A stretch of DNA of 64,000 nt from an uncultured Chloroflexota bacterium (GTDB lineage: Bacteria > Chloroflexota > UBA11872 > VXNJ01). The DNA is taken from assembly GCA_913043205.1 (NCBI GenBank), contig CAJWLF010000002.1, positions 45,206-109,205 of the forward strand, in the 5' to 3' direction. Under the pieces are notes generated by a model. The model did no database searches, was not told where the DNA came from, and saw only the letters and a program-made list of their open reading frames with translations. Both the position numbers and the translations under genes were made by a program. Shown here in pieces: positions 1 to 9,100 of this stretch (its first letter is position 1; each line of letters opens with the position of its first letter).

Positions 1-954
1 GCAAGTCCAACTCCCACAACAGAAACGTTGTCCCCTCTAACTGGTCTTCCATCAGATAAAACTATAGTTAACAGAAGGCCCCTAGCGATAAAAATAGGTA
101 ATAACCCGGAGGCCCGACCCCACTGGGGCCTTAACGAAGCCGAAATTGTAATGGAGCATTACACCGAAGGTGGAGTTACTCGCTATACAGCCCTATTCCA
201 AGGAAGCGACTCTGTCAGGGTAGGCCCTTTAAGAAGCGCAAGATTAATAGACATTCAAATTTCCCAAGAATATCAAAGTTTGTTTGCTCATGTTGGTGGT
301 AGCCCAGGCGTGAGAAGCGCCTTAAAAGTCTTAGGTCGATTGGACCGAGACGAATTTTTTTACGGATCAGACGGTCCTTTTTTCCGAACAGGAGACCGCG
401 TGCCGCCGGAAAACGCTTGGGTCAATCTACTAAAGTTACGCGATGAGGTCGAGCGGCTAGGACTGAGCCCCGAAGTTAACATTGATTCCTGGAATTATTA
501 CAACAGTATGTCAGAACCAATCAATGCTCGATTGGTTATCGTGCCTGCCCCGCCAATGTCATCAGAAACCTACAGATCTCGTTATCAATTTGAGTCAGGC
601 AATGGCAAATACCTCAAGTTCATTGGACAAGCCCCTGCCATCGATGGGAAAACCGGTGACCAGATTAGCGTCAACAACCTGATCATTCAGACTGTAGGGC
701 ACTACATTACTGATATCGAAGAAGACTCTCTCGGTAACATGAGCCTGGAAATACAAACTATTGGAGAAGGGAAAGTGACTGTTTTTCGGGACGGATCAGT
801 CGTGGAAGGCTTATGGAAGAAACCTACTCGGGATACCAGGACACAATTTTTTCAGAACGATGGCTCCCCAATACAACTCAAGCGGGGCAACTCTTGGATC
901 CACTTTTTACCTGACAACGAAACGGTGAACTGGCAAGCATCCCTTGACACTTAA
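1..954 (+). CDS. DUF3048 (YerB-like) lipoprotein, 5'-truncated
   Basis: The frame is open from base 1, so the ORF-track TTG at 28 is probably internal and the gene starts outside the window. The visible start is a Pro/Thr-rich linker (SPTPTTETLSPLTG), as expected between a lipoprotein signal and the folded domain. The N-terminal DUF3048 half shows ARPHWGLNEAEIVMEHYTEG and VGPLRSARLID; the C-terminal half carries a WKKPTRDTRTQFF segment and ends with a short strand-rich tail. The family is extracytoplasmic and of unknown function (B. subtilis YerB). The next gene follows after about 100 bases with no clear terminator. The family call is firm; the role is unknown. Confidence 0.85.
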   Translation, partial: ASPTPTTETLSPLTGLPSDKTIVNRRPLAIKIGNNPEARPHWGLNEAEIVMEHYTEGGVTRYTALFQGSDSVRVGPLRSARLIDIQISQEYQSLFAHVGGSPGVRSALKVLGRLDRDEFFYGSDGPFFRTGDRVPPENAWVNLLKLRDEVERLGLSPEVNIDSWNYYNSMSEPINARLVIVPAPPMSSETYRSRYQFESGNGKYLKFIGQAPAIDGKTGDQISVNNLIIQTVGHYITDIEEDSLGNMSLEIQTIGEGKVTVFRDGSVVEGLWKKPTRDTRTQFFQNDGSPIQLKRGNSWIHFLPDNETVNWQASLDT

Positions 955-1059
955 GTGCCCTTACTTGTCGGAGCCACTCAGGCTTAGACCTTTTTGCGAC
1001 CGCACATCCATCAGAAGTAAGATTTCGGTTCTGGTGGCAAGCAGAGACACCAAGTCGTC

Positions 1060-2703
1060 ATGAATGCCGCTCAGATCACAGTGTTCGGCGGAGCTGGACA
1101 AATCGGCGGCAATAAGATTCTTTTGCAAGATAGCGGCACTGATTTATGGTTTGATTTTGGGTTAAATTTTGAGCAGTCAGGACGCTATTTTGCCGAATTC
1201 CTAAAACCACGCGACAGTAATTCCGGACTATATGATTACTTGATGATGGATTTACTACCTCCCATCGAAGGTCTATACCGAGAAGATGCCGCAGTAAACC
1301 CCATCCACAAAACAGCTTGGCAAGCATCGATTGGGCGCTGGGGACAAAAAAGTTCAAAGACCGATGGAGTTTTATTGAGCCATGCACACATCGATCACAC
1401 CGGTTACATCGGTTTCTTGAATTCGAAAATACCCATCATTTCATCTGCAATGACTGCCGTAATCGCCAAAGCTATCCAAGATACAGGACAATCCACACTC
1501 AGCTCAGAGATTGCGTATTTCACCAAACGTCACCAAGTCGACAATCTGCCAACTCGCCTGCTTGACACTGGAATCGACCTTGAGGTGCCTCGACTAAAAA
1601 AGCCCGTTAGCACCAAGAACACCGTCTTGGCTCGACCTTGGCTAATTACTGACTACAACAATTGGACCATTGCGGCAGACGAATTTTGGCAAGCATCGCC
1701 AAACCCTCAACTTCCAATTTCAGGACCCATCGTTCAACCGTTCAATGGGTCAATAGGTCAATTAACCGTACGGCCTTTCCCAGTAGACCACTCGATAGAA
1801 GGCGCACATGCTTATGCAGTAAAAACGTCAGCTGGTTGGGTTGTGTATACGGGAGACATTCGAATGCATGGACGGCGCGGCCATCAGACTAGAGCATTTG
1901 CCGAAGCGGTCCGGAATTTAAAACCGATAGCCCTAATATGCGAAGGAACTAGAGTAAGCCCAAATCAATCTGTCTCGAGTACAGAGCAGATTGTTTCTGA
2001 AAAATCGCAACAAGCAGTAATTCAAAGTGATGGCTTAGTGATAGCTGATTTCGGCCCTAGAAACGTGGAAAGACTGATTTCGTTTTTGAATATTGCAAAT
2101 AGAACTGACCGTTATCTGGTGGTCTTGAGTAAAGATGCGTATTTATTAGAAGCAATGAACAAAGTGGATAACTCAGTACCGACGGCAGCAAATCACCCCA
2201 GGATAAAGATATATTTGGACCGTTCTAGTCAAATGAAAGTGTGGGAGCAGTTACTAGTAGCAAAAAACAAGAACAAGTTGGTTCGTTGGCAAGACGTATC
2301 TGACAATCCAAACAAATACATAATCTGTTTGAGTCTTTATGACCTACCTAGATTACTTGACATTAATCCTAAGCAAGGCACTTATATACTGTCGACTACT
2401 GAACCCTTCAACGTGGAAATGGAAATGGATTTTGCTAGGCTAAACAACTGGATAAAAAGATTTAATTTGTCACTAATCGGTGACCCAGATAAAAAGACCG
2501 ATCAAAAGCATGCAGGATTCCATACAGGAGGACACGCTACCAGCGAAGAAATATTTGCATTCATAGAAACTGTAAACCCGCAGATGTTAATCCCTGTACA
2601 TACTGAATACCCAAATTTGATGGCAGAATATGCAGACAATCTAGGAATTCATTGCGAGATTCCCAAGTTAGGGCATACCATCAAAGCCAAAAGAATGACC
2701 TAG
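1060..2703 (+). CDS. Beta-CASP metallo-beta-lactamase, RNase J-like
   Basis: Probably a zinc-dependent nucleic-acid hydrolase related to RNase J. The N-terminus (VFGGAGQIGGNK) matches the RNase J opening. The metal motif HAHIDH is near residue 110, a second His lies in PVDHSIEGAHAY, and YTGDIR gives the metal-bridging Asp. EGTRVSP and the following Rossmann-like segment fit the beta-CASP insertion, and GGHATSEEI plus IPVHTEYP near the C-terminus match the late RNase J motifs. There is an extra segment (roughly residues 40-80) between the first strand and HxHxDH, and no clear RNase J C-terminal domain, so this is a divergent relative rather than a standard rnj. It stands alone between unrelated genes. 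Ribonuclease activity is inferred. Confidence 0.8.
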   Translation: MNAAQITVFGGAGQIGGNKILLQDSGTDLWFDFGLNFEQSGRYFAEFLKPRDSNSGLYDYLMMDLLPPIEGLYREDAAVNPIHKTAWQASIGRWGQKSSKTDGVLLSHAHIDHTGYIGFLNSKIPIISSAMTAVIAKAIQDTGQSTLSSEIAYFTKRHQVDNLPTRLLDTGIDLEVPRLKKPVSTKNTVLARPWLITDYNNWTIAADEFWQASPNPQLPISGPIVQPFNGSIGQLTVRPFPVDHSIEGAHAYAVKTSAGWVVYTGDIRMHGRRGHQTRAFAEAVRNLKPIALICEGTRVSPNQSVSSTEQIVSEKSQQAVIQSDGLVIADFGPRNVERLISFLNIANRTDRYLVVLSKDAYLLEAMNKVDNSVPTAANHPRIKIYLDRSSQMKVWEQLLVAKNKNKLVRWQDVSDNPNKYIICLSLYDLPRLLDINPKQGTYILSTTEPFNVEMEMDFARLNNWIKRFNLSLIGDPDKKTDQKHAGFHTGGHATSEEIFAFIETVNPQMLIPVHTEYPNLMAEYADNLGIHCEIPKLGHTIKAKRMT

Positions 2704-2808
2704 AATTGTTCTCGCTGTTAGGTGTTATATTTGACCTATGGATGTAAACAAGCACCACTCCTCGGTATGCTGCTACACATACAATAGCTCTATAGAGCCA
2801 ACAACGAA

Positions 2809-3435
2809 TTGGATAAGCAATTGCCACGAAAAACCATAGATGTTACTCGTTGGCTCCAGGCAGATGGCCTTGCAGATGACGCCATTAAGCTGGACATTGA
2901 GCAAGGTGATTCACGGTCATCCCCTGTACGAACATCTCGTCATTCGTTACAAGAGGGCCAAGGAACACACGTACTTACCCCGTACTTCACAAATCTGGAT
3001 GGAGCAACATTATCGGATCTCGACAACAGAATTTTCTTTGGTGAAGGCCTTATTCTACGGTTTAAATTCCCGGAAGCTAACATCGGTATTGGGCAAGCGG
3101 AGGTAGAAGAAGGAGCGGGAGGAGCTATACACGCTGGCGACATCGTGTTCATGGCAAATCTCGGAGGCGAAGAGAACTCTCCTATCCTTACACCCCAAGC
3201 CGCTAAATGGCTCGTCGAACAAGAAATCAAACTCGTGGGTTTCGACGAAGCATTCCAAGTTGATGTCGCGGATCGTTATGAGACTCACAAAGTGTTCTTA
3301 GATGCAGGGATACCCATCATACGTAACTTAACTAATCTAGATTCACCGGTGGGATTACGGGTAGCAGTGATGGCTCTTCCGCTAGCAGTTTCCAAGTCGG
3401 CATCATCACCTTGCCGGGTTTTGATTTTAGATTAA
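2809..3435 (+). CDS. Cyclase/kynurenine formamidase-fold protein, metal ligands lost
   Basis: The C-terminal half is clearly of the cyclase family (PF04199): TPQAAKWLVEQEIKLVGFDEAF, then ETHKVFLDAGIPIIRNLTNLD and RVAVMALPLAVSKSASSPCRVLILD. Family enzymes hydrolyse amides or lactones using metal ions held by an HxGTHxDxPxH motif. Here the motif reads GQGTHVLTPYF: the first His, the Asp and the last His are replaced, and the late Glu of the usual ENL is Arg (IRNL). Catalysis by the usual mechanism is therefore doubtful. TTG at 2809 is the only start in the open frame and lacks an obvious ribosome binding site. The gene converges on the LysM gene, 8 bases away. Confidence 0.75.
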   Translation: MDKQLPRKTIDVTRWLQADGLADDAIKLDIEQGDSRSSPVRTSRHSLQEGQGTHVLTPYFTNLDGATLSDLDNRIFFGEGLILRFKFPEANIGIGQAEVEEGAGGAIHAGDIVFMANLGGEENSPILTPQAAKWLVEQEIKLVGFDEAFQVDVADRYETHKVFLDAGIPIIRNLTNLDSPVGLRVAVMALPLAVSKSASSPCRVLILD

Positions 3436-3443
3436 ATATCCCA

Positions 3444-3869
3444 TTATTCAGCAGGGATAATTAGCTCTTGGCCGACGCTTATAAGAGACGGATCAGTGAT
3501 TTGGTTAACTTTTGCTATTAACTCCATACCAACGTCGTACCGAGTAGCAATTCCGGACAACGTGTCTCCCGGCTTGACTATATATGTTTCTTCCTTCACT
3601 TCACCTGGTTGTGAAATCCGAGTTGGAGTCGGCACAGCAATGAAAACAGCGCCTGGCACTTCCAGTGCTACTATCCTAGGCGTTGGAGTCCGTAGCGGGT
3701 CTAATGCGGCGATTACTGACTTACTACCATCGCTCGTAGTTTCCATATCGAAAACCGCAGGAATCTGAGACGTATTCCGCACGTAGACCTCTAACACTAC
3801 CAACGCTACAACAGTAATCGCTATAACGAAAAGAAGTGGCCAAAACAATACACCGCCCCTATATTTCAA
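3444..3869 (-). CDS. Membrane-anchored LysM domain protein
   Basis: A 141-residue protein with one N-terminal membrane segment (about residues 8-28, LLFVIAITVVALVVLEVYV), a Pro/Thr-containing linker and a C-terminal LysM domain (YIVKPGDTLSGIATRYDVG...LISVGQELIIPAE). LysM binds N-acetylglucosamine polymers, so the domain probably sits outside the membrane. No catalytic domain is attached, which makes a tether or wall-interaction role more likely than hydrolysis. The gene lies just downstream of tRNA-His on the same strand and converges on the cyclase gene. The domain call is secure; the substrate is not visible. Confidence 0.85.
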   Translation of the reverse strand: MKYRGGVLFWPLLFVIAITVVALVVLEVYVRNTSQIPAVFDMETTSDGSKSVIAALDPLRTPTPRIVALEVPGAVFIAVPTPTRISQPGEVKEETYIVKPGDTLSGIATRYDVGMELIAKVNQITDPSLISVGQELIIPAE

Positions 3870-3971
3870 TTTGGCCTACTTGAATACAAATTGCCACCAG
3901 CTCTCTTAGTGACCGGAACTTAAAATACGGCTCTTCCTATTCAGATCGAGACCATAATTTGCAACATTCAT

Positions 3972-4049
3972 TGGGGTGGCCGAGGGGGTTCGAACCCCCG
4001 ACCTCTTGGGCCACAACCAAGCGCTCTAACCGACTGAGCTACGGCCACC
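3972..4049 (-). tRNA. tRNA-His (GTG)
   Basis: The reverse complement folds as a cloverleaf with acceptor stem GTGGCCG/CGGCCAC, D arm GCTCAGTCGGTTAGAGC, anticodon stem CTTGG/CCAAG with loop TTGTGGC (anticodon GTG), and T arm GGGGGTTCGAACCCCC. An encoded extra G at position -1 faces discriminator C73, the histidine identity element, and the 3' CCA is encoded. The interval given includes G-1 and CCA. Confidence 0.97.
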
Positions 4050-4100
4050 ATGCTAAATCCCACAAAACTTTTGATCTCTAACTTCAACCACATGGCAAAT

Positions 4101-4135
4101 TCTAGCAGTGTTAGCCCGAACTAAACACTGAACAA
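4101..4135. repeat. Inverted repeat upstream of tRNA-His
   Basis: The approximately 200-base gap between tRNA-His (minus) and the VanZ gene (plus) holds a perfect 7-base inverted repeat, CAGTGTT at 4106-4112 and AACACTG at 4124-4130, with an 11-base loop. It lacks a T-run on either strand, so it is not a typical intrinsic terminator. It could be a weak operator in this divergent region or chance. Nothing else is recognisable in the gap. Confidence 0.3.
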
Positions 4136-4252
4136 AACCAAAAGAATAGTTGGAGTGTAGGCTGAACCAGAAGTACAATCTGGCTAAACTAACCCACAGT
4201 ATGAAAATGTATCATCTAACATACAACCACACGCGAAAGATACCACAAAGAT

Positions 4253-4684
4253 TTGCTTGCACGTAGGACGTTAAATTCATGGGTTCCCGTATGTGTATGG
4301 TCTGCAGCGATATTTGTCTTATCGCACCAATCATCCCTGCCAGAGCTTCCCAACAAAACTACTGACACCATGGCAAAAGCATTCGGTCACTTCGTAGAGT
4401 TCGGTGTTTTATCCCTTTTGGTGTACCGTGCACTATACCGGAAACATGTTGACTGGACTAAGGCGGCTGCTATTTCCATATTTTTCTGTTTGACATACGC
4501 AATATCGGACGAATTACACCAAACGTTTGTACCTGGCAGACACCCATCATTGTCAGACATAGTGATTGATGTATTGGGAGTAATTACGGGCATGTTGGTT
4601 GCCGTAGCCATATCTGTTAAATTCCCGCTAAACACTGTCATTTTCCCAAACCAAGTAACCACAACCAGAGAAAGGAACCAGTAG
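4253..4684 (+). CDS. VanZ-like family membrane protein
   Basis: A 143-residue membrane protein with about four hydrophobic segments. The VanZ family signature is clear: an N-terminal segment ending SHQSSLP, then the conserved acidic/His stretch SDELHQTFVPGRHPSLSDIVIDVLGVITG. VanZ confers low-level teicoplanin resistance in enterococci, but most chromosomal homologues have no known function. The start is a TTG. The stop is only three bases before the guaB ATG, so the two may be co-transcribed, although no functional link is obvious. Confidence 0.85.
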   Translation: MLARRTLNSWVPVCVWSAAIFVLSHQSSLPELPNKTTDTMAKAFGHFVEFGVLSLLVYRALYRKHVDWTKAAAISIFFCLTYAISDELHQTFVPGRHPSLSDIVIDVLGVITGMLVAVAISVKFPLNTVIFPNQVTTTRERNQ

Positions 4685-4687
4685 CCA

Positions 4688-6169
4688 ATGCATGGCGAAA
4701 AGTTTATGGATCACGGCTTAACCTTCGATGATGTTTTATTGGTGCCAGGAAAATCAAATATTCTTCCTATGGAAGCCACACTGGATACTAAGTTAACTCC
4801 TAACATAACGTTAAAAACCCCTCTGTTGTCATCACCCATGGATACCGTCACCGAATCTGCCATGGCGATAGCTATGGCTAGAGAAGGTGGATTAGGGGTA
4901 ATTCACCGCAACCTATCGATCGAAGAACAGGTATCAGAAATAGACAAGGTCAAAAGATCTCAGTCTGGAATGATTACAGACCCCATAACACTGGAGCCTC
5001 AATCCAAACTAGGTGAAGCCCTTGACGCTATGCGCAAATACCATATATCTGGAGTTCCAATTACAGGTCCAGACGGCAAACTCATGGGTATTCTGACCAA
5101 TCGAGACATACGTTTTGTTCGCGACAATAACGTACCGGTAGAAGACTTGATGACAAGCGACAACCTAGTGACCGTTCCCATAGGTACTACACTAGATGAT
5201 GCAGAAGATATCCTTCATCAACATCGAGTGGAAAAATTACTAGTCGTCGACGACGGGTTCTACCTAAAAGGCCTAATTACTGTTAAGGATCTGTCAAAAC
5301 GAAAACAACACCCTGATGCATCTTTTGACCCAAAAGGCCGACTATTGGTAGGGGCAGCGGTGGGAGTAGATGAAGATGCGAAAGACCGTGCCGTCGCCCT
5401 TGCAGAGTCCGGAGTAGATGTCCTTGTCTGCGATACAGCTCATGGCCATAGCTCTAGAGTTTTGGCAATGACAGAGTGGTTGAGATCAAACTTAGATGTG
5501 GACATTATCTCCGGTAACGTCGCTACAGCGTCCGGAGCTTCAGATCTCATTGCGGCAGGCTGTCATGCGGTGCGAGTTGGGGTGGGACCTGCCGCAATCT
5601 GCACAACTCGTGTAGTAGCAGGTGTAGGTGTTCCTCAAGTGACAGCCGTCAACGATGCTGCATCAGTATGCACGGAGCACGGTATTGGATTAATTTCCGA
5701 CGGAGGGATACGGTACTCTGGGGACGTTGCCAAAGCCATAGCAGCTGGGGCGGATGCTGTCATGATAGGTAGCTTGTTTGCAGGCACTGACGAAAGCCCA
5801 GGCGAAATAATACTCTCACAAGGCGAGCGAGTTAAAGACTATCGAGGGATGGGGTCCATCGGTGCTATGCGAGCCAGAGGCTATAGTAAGGACAGATATT
5901 TTCAAGATAGTATTGAGGACGATTCCGGGCTCATTGCTGAAGGCATAGAGGGGCAAATTGCTTATCGAGGAGCACTCTCTATAACGGTCAGGCAATTGAT
6001 TGGAGGTCTGCGACAAGCTATGGGTTACTGCGGCACGCCTGACATAGCTGAACTTAAGGCAAAGGCAAGATTTGTAACCATGTCAGTCGCTGCACTGCGT
6101 GAGAGTCATCCTCACGACGTAATAATCACCAAGGAGGCTCCAAATTACCAGACTCAAGCGCGCCGTTAA
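4688..6169 (+). CDS. guaB: Inosine-5'-monophosphate dehydrogenase
   Basis: Oxidises IMP to XMP with NAD+, the committed step of guanine nucleotide synthesis, in the cytosol. At 493 residues it has the usual length. The TIM barrel opens with [13 protein letters not shown]; two CBS domains are inserted at about residues 95-210; the catalytic loop is [18 protein letters not shown] with the active Cys; [11 protein letters not shown] appears as [11 protein letters not shown]; the flap contains [10 protein letters not shown] and KDRYFQ; the C-terminus is [16 protein letters not shown]. Oddity: the loop is normally GPGSICTT, so Gly-Ser is replaced by Ala-Ala, removing a Ser that in characterised enzymes contacts the IMP phosphate. 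The rest of the active site is intact. Confidence 0.95.
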   Translation: MHGEKFMDHGLTFDDVLLVPGKSNILPMEATLDTKLTPNITLKTPLLSSPMDTVTESAMAIAMAREGGLGVIHRNLSIEEQVSEIDKVKRSQSGMITDPITLEPQSKLGEALDAMRKYHISGVPITGPDGKLMGILTNRDIRFVRDNNVPVEDLMTSDNLVTVPIGTTLDDAEDILHQHRVEKLLVVDDGFYLKGLITVKDLSKRKQHPDASFDPKGRLLVGAAVGVDEDAKDRAVALAESGVDVLVCDTAHGHSSRVLAMTEWLRSNLDVDIISGNVATASGASDLIAAGCHAVRVGVGPAAICTTRVVAGVGVPQVTAVNDAASVCTEHGIGLISDGGIRYSGDVAKAIAAGADAVMIGSLFAGTDESPGEIILSQGERVKDYRGMGSIGAMRARGYSKDRYFQDSIEDDSGLIAEGIEGQIAYRGALSITVRQLIGGLRQAMGYCGTPDIAELKAKARFVTMSVAALRESHPHDVIITKEAPNYQTQARR

Positions 6170-6241
6170 CTCGAAGATTGAGCTATAGAGGCAAGTCTAT
6201 GACCCTATTGAGGGCAATCAAAACAGCATTACTGGTGATTT

Positions 6242-6266
6242 CTTATTGGACATACCGACCAATAAG
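6242..6266. repeat. Perfect inverted repeat in the lysS leader
   Basis: CTTATTGG (6242-6249) and CCAATAAG (6259-6266) form a perfect 8-base inverted repeat with a 9-base loop, ending 16 bases before the lysS ATG. No recognisable ribosome binding site lies between the repeat and the ATG. It could be a protein operator or an RNA hairpin in the lysS leader; there is no T-box sequence. Function is not established. Confidence 0.45.
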
Positions 6267-6282
6267 CAAGCAACATATTTAA

Positions 6283-7776
6283 ATGCAAACAAACCCACCA
6301 AAAGGCGAAGAGTTAGACGGCAATTTAATTGCCCCACGGCTAGATAAGCTCGCACGAATCCGAGAATTAGGTTTGTCACCTTACCCTGATCAGTTCGCAC
6401 AGACTCACACATTGAAGGAGGTGGTAACCTTCAACCCGGAGGCGCCTGACACACCTACCAAATTCGCAGCATCCGGGAGATTAATGCGCATAAATCACAT
6501 GGGTAAGAGCTCTTTCGCGCATATACAGGACGATGGCCACAGACTTCAACTCTATTTTCAGAAGGACACGCTAGGAGAAGAATCTTATTCTCAATTTGTT
6601 GATTTGTTTGACCTAGGTGATTTCTTGGGAGCGGAAGGCAAATTATTCAAGACTCGAACCGGTGAACTTACTCTGCGCGTGGAGCAATATTTAATGCTTT
6701 CTAAAAGCCTTAGACCATTGCCAGAGAAATATCACGGTCTACAAGACCCGGAAACTCGCTATAGACAACGATACCTGGACCTTATCTCCAACAAAAATAC
6801 CAGAAACATTTTTGTAGCCAGAACAAAAGTCGTTTCGGCAATGCGCCATTTCTTGGACTCTAGTGGATTTATTGAAGTGGAAACCCCAACCCTTCAACCG
6901 CTCTATGGAGGGGCTTCGGCCGAACCATTCACCACCCGTTACAGGGTATTGGACCGAGATTTCTATCTACGCATCTCCGACGAGCTCTACCTAAAGAGGT
7001 TAGTCATAGGTGGATTAGATCGGGTGTATGAAATCTGCAAGGACTTTCGTAATGAAGGAATTGACCGTACCCATAGTCCAGAATTCACAATGATGGAATG
7101 TTATCAGGCCTACTCCAATTACTTGGACATGATGGATCTAACGGAACGACTAGTCGCCCATATTGCTGTTCATGTAAATGGAACCACTAGCGCCGCATTT
7201 GGGGACAACGAATTAAACTTCAACCCACCATGGAACCGACTGGATTTTCGGGAATCGATACTCAATACAGTAGGAATAGATTTAGACGATTTCATAGAAG
7301 CCAAACAATTGGCATCAGAATCGCTTAAGGCCGGAGTGAAAACCAATCCGGAACTTGGCTTAGCTAAAGTCCAAGACCAATTATTTGAAGCAACTGTCGT
7401 ACCCACTCTGATACAGCCCACTTTTGTACACGATTTCCCGTTAAGCATGTCTCCACTCGCAAAGGAACTTAGCGATAAGCCCGGATATGCTGCCAGGTTC
7501 GAACCGTACGCCGGTAAAATGGAGTTTGGGAATGCTTTCAGCGAATTAAACGATCCTCAAGAACAACGACGTCGTTTCTTAATGCAAGCAGAAGCCATAA
7601 AACTAGGCGACGCAGAAGCTCAACAACTGGACGAAGATTTCATACGTGCAATGGAGCACGGAATGCCCCCCACCGGAGGCCTTGGAATCGGTATAGATCG
7701 ATTAGTGATGCTACTTACAGGAAACCAAAATATCCGTGAGGTCATCTTGTTCCCTTCATTGAGGACGTTGGAGTGA
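6283..7776 (+). CDS. lysS: Lysyl-tRNA synthetase, class II
   Basis: Charges tRNA-Lys with lysine using ATP. A 497-residue class II enzyme: N-terminal OB-fold anticodon-binding domain (about residues 55-160), motif 1 around SGFIEVETPTLQP, motif 2 YEICKDFRNEGIDRTHSPEFTMMECY, and motif 3 GLGIGIDRLVMLLTG near the C-terminus. The start is ATG at 6283, directly after an AT-rich leader with an inverted repeat. serS follows 6 bases after the stop, so the two synthetases probably share a transcript. Length and motifs are complete. Confidence 0.97.
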   Translation: MQTNPPKGEELDGNLIAPRLDKLARIRELGLSPYPDQFAQTHTLKEVVTFNPEAPDTPTKFAASGRLMRINHMGKSSFAHIQDDGHRLQLYFQKDTLGEESYSQFVDLFDLGDFLGAEGKLFKTRTGELTLRVEQYLMLSKSLRPLPEKYHGLQDPETRYRQRYLDLISNKNTRNIFVARTKVVSAMRHFLDSSGFIEVETPTLQPLYGGASAEPFTTRYRVLDRDFYLRISDELYLKRLVIGGLDRVYEICKDFRNEGIDRTHSPEFTMMECYQAYSNYLDMMDLTERLVAHIAVHVNGTTSAAFGDNELNFNPPWNRLDFRESILNTVGIDLDDFIEAKQLASESLKAGVKTNPELGLAKVQDQLFEATVVPTLIQPTFVHDFPLSMSPLAKELSDKPGYAARFEPYAGKMEFGNAFSELNDPQEQRRRFLMQAEAIKLGDAEAQQLDEDFIRAMEHGMPPTGGLGIGIDRLVMLLTGNQNIREVILFPSLRTLE

Positions 7777-7782
7777 TAACGC

Positions 7783-9051
7783 TTGCTTAGCCTGGATTAC
7801 GTACGAAACCACAGCGACTTAGTACGCTCTGGAATACGAGCAAAAGGCCACGATCCAAAGATTCTAGATTCTGTATTAGAGCTGGACCGGCAACGTCGAC
7901 AAGTACTTGTTGACTTAGAGTCGTTGCGCCATAAAGTAAAAAGCTTGTCTAAAACAATTGGTAGCTGCAAAAAAGATGAGCGTGAAGAATTGATAAAAAT
8001 GTCAAAGGCCATTTCAGCGCGTATTTCACCATTAGAAACCCAGTTAGGGACTATTGACAACGATCTTCGCAAGGCAATGCTCAACATTCCCAATATCCCT
8101 CATCATTCTGTACCTGCAGGAGATAGCGCTTCAGACAACAAAGAGTTAGAGCGGGGCGGCAGAATGGTTACGTTCGAGTTCGATCCTCTCGATCACGTAT
8201 CACTAGGGACAAGGCTTGGACTAATTGATTTCGACAGAGCGGCAGCAGTTTCCGGGACAGGATTCTGGGTGTTTTGCGGAGCCGGAGCCCGTCTTCAACG
8301 AGCACTAATCAATTTGATGCTAGATACACATACGGCAAACGCTAATTACAAAGAGATTTACACACCTTCCTTGATACGAACTGAGTCACTTGTCGGCACC
8401 GGGCAATTGCCCAAATTTGCCGAAGATCAATACAAGATTCAAGGGGAGGACCTGTGGCTGACTCCTACTGCAGAAGTTCCAATTACTAACCTTCACAGAG
8501 ATGAGATAATCATTGGTGAAGATTTACCCATATATTATGCGGGCTACACACCCTGCTTTAGAAAGGAAGCCGGAGCTGCTGGCCAAGACACCAAAGGCTT
8601 GCTGAGAGTCCATCAGTTCGACAAGGTTGAATTGGTAAAAATCGTAAAACCTCAAGACTCCTATGACGAACTCGAATCGCTGCTACGATCCGTTTTGGAA
8701 GTAGTTTCGATACTAGAGTTACCTTATCGAGTAATTGAACTCTGCAGTGGAGAGTTGAGTTTTTCAAATAGTAAATGTTACGACCTGGAAGTCTGGGCTC
8801 CTGGTACCAACGCCTGGCTAGAAGTATCGTCAGTATCAAATTTCGAAAGCTATCAAGCCAGAAGAGCTCAAATTAGATTCCGTAACGACGCTGGCAAAGT
8901 TGAGTATGCTCACACTCTGAATGGATCGGGCACAGCTCTACCAAGAATAGTGGTATCCATTCTAGAAAATTATCAGAACTCAGATGGAAGTGTCACCGTT
9001 CCAAAGGCTCTACAAGAATCCATGGGCACTGACATTCTTACCATTGAATGA
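7783..9051 (+). CDS. serS: Seryl-tRNA synthetase
   Basis: Charges tRNA-Ser, and tRNA-Sec where present, with serine. At 422 residues it has the family's N-terminal antiparallel coiled coil (about residues 25-100, rich in Lys/Glu/Arg) followed by the class II core: TEVPI-type segment LTPTAEVPITNLH, motif 2 PCFRKEAGAAGQDTKGLLRVHQFDKVE, and motif 3 NGSGTALPRIVVSILENYQ. The start is TTG at 7783, which aligns with the family N-terminus (MLSLDYVRNHSDLV). It lies just after lysS and converges on the methyltransferase gene; no strong hairpin terminator is visible in the 49-base gap. Confidence 0.96.
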   Translation: MLSLDYVRNHSDLVRSGIRAKGHDPKILDSVLELDRQRRQVLVDLESLRHKVKSLSKTIGSCKKDEREELIKMSKAISARISPLETQLGTIDNDLRKAMLNIPNIPHHSVPAGDSASDNKELERGGRMVTFEFDPLDHVSLGTRLGLIDFDRAAAVSGTGFWVFCGAGARLQRALINLMLDTHTANANYKEIYTPSLIRTESLVGTGQLPKFAEDQYKIQGEDLWLTPTAEVPITNLHRDEIIIGEDLPIYYAGYTPCFRKEAGAAGQDTKGLLRVHQFDKVELVKIVKPQDSYDELESLLRSVLEVVSILELPYRVIELCSGELSFSNSKCYDLEVWAPGTNAWLEVSSVSNFESYQARRAQIRFRNDAGKVEYAHTLNGSGTALPRIVVSILENYQNSDGSVTVPKALQESMGTDILTIE

Positions 9052-9100
9052 AATTTGATTCTATATCATCAGAATTGGTGAACTTTCAAAATTATGTGCG

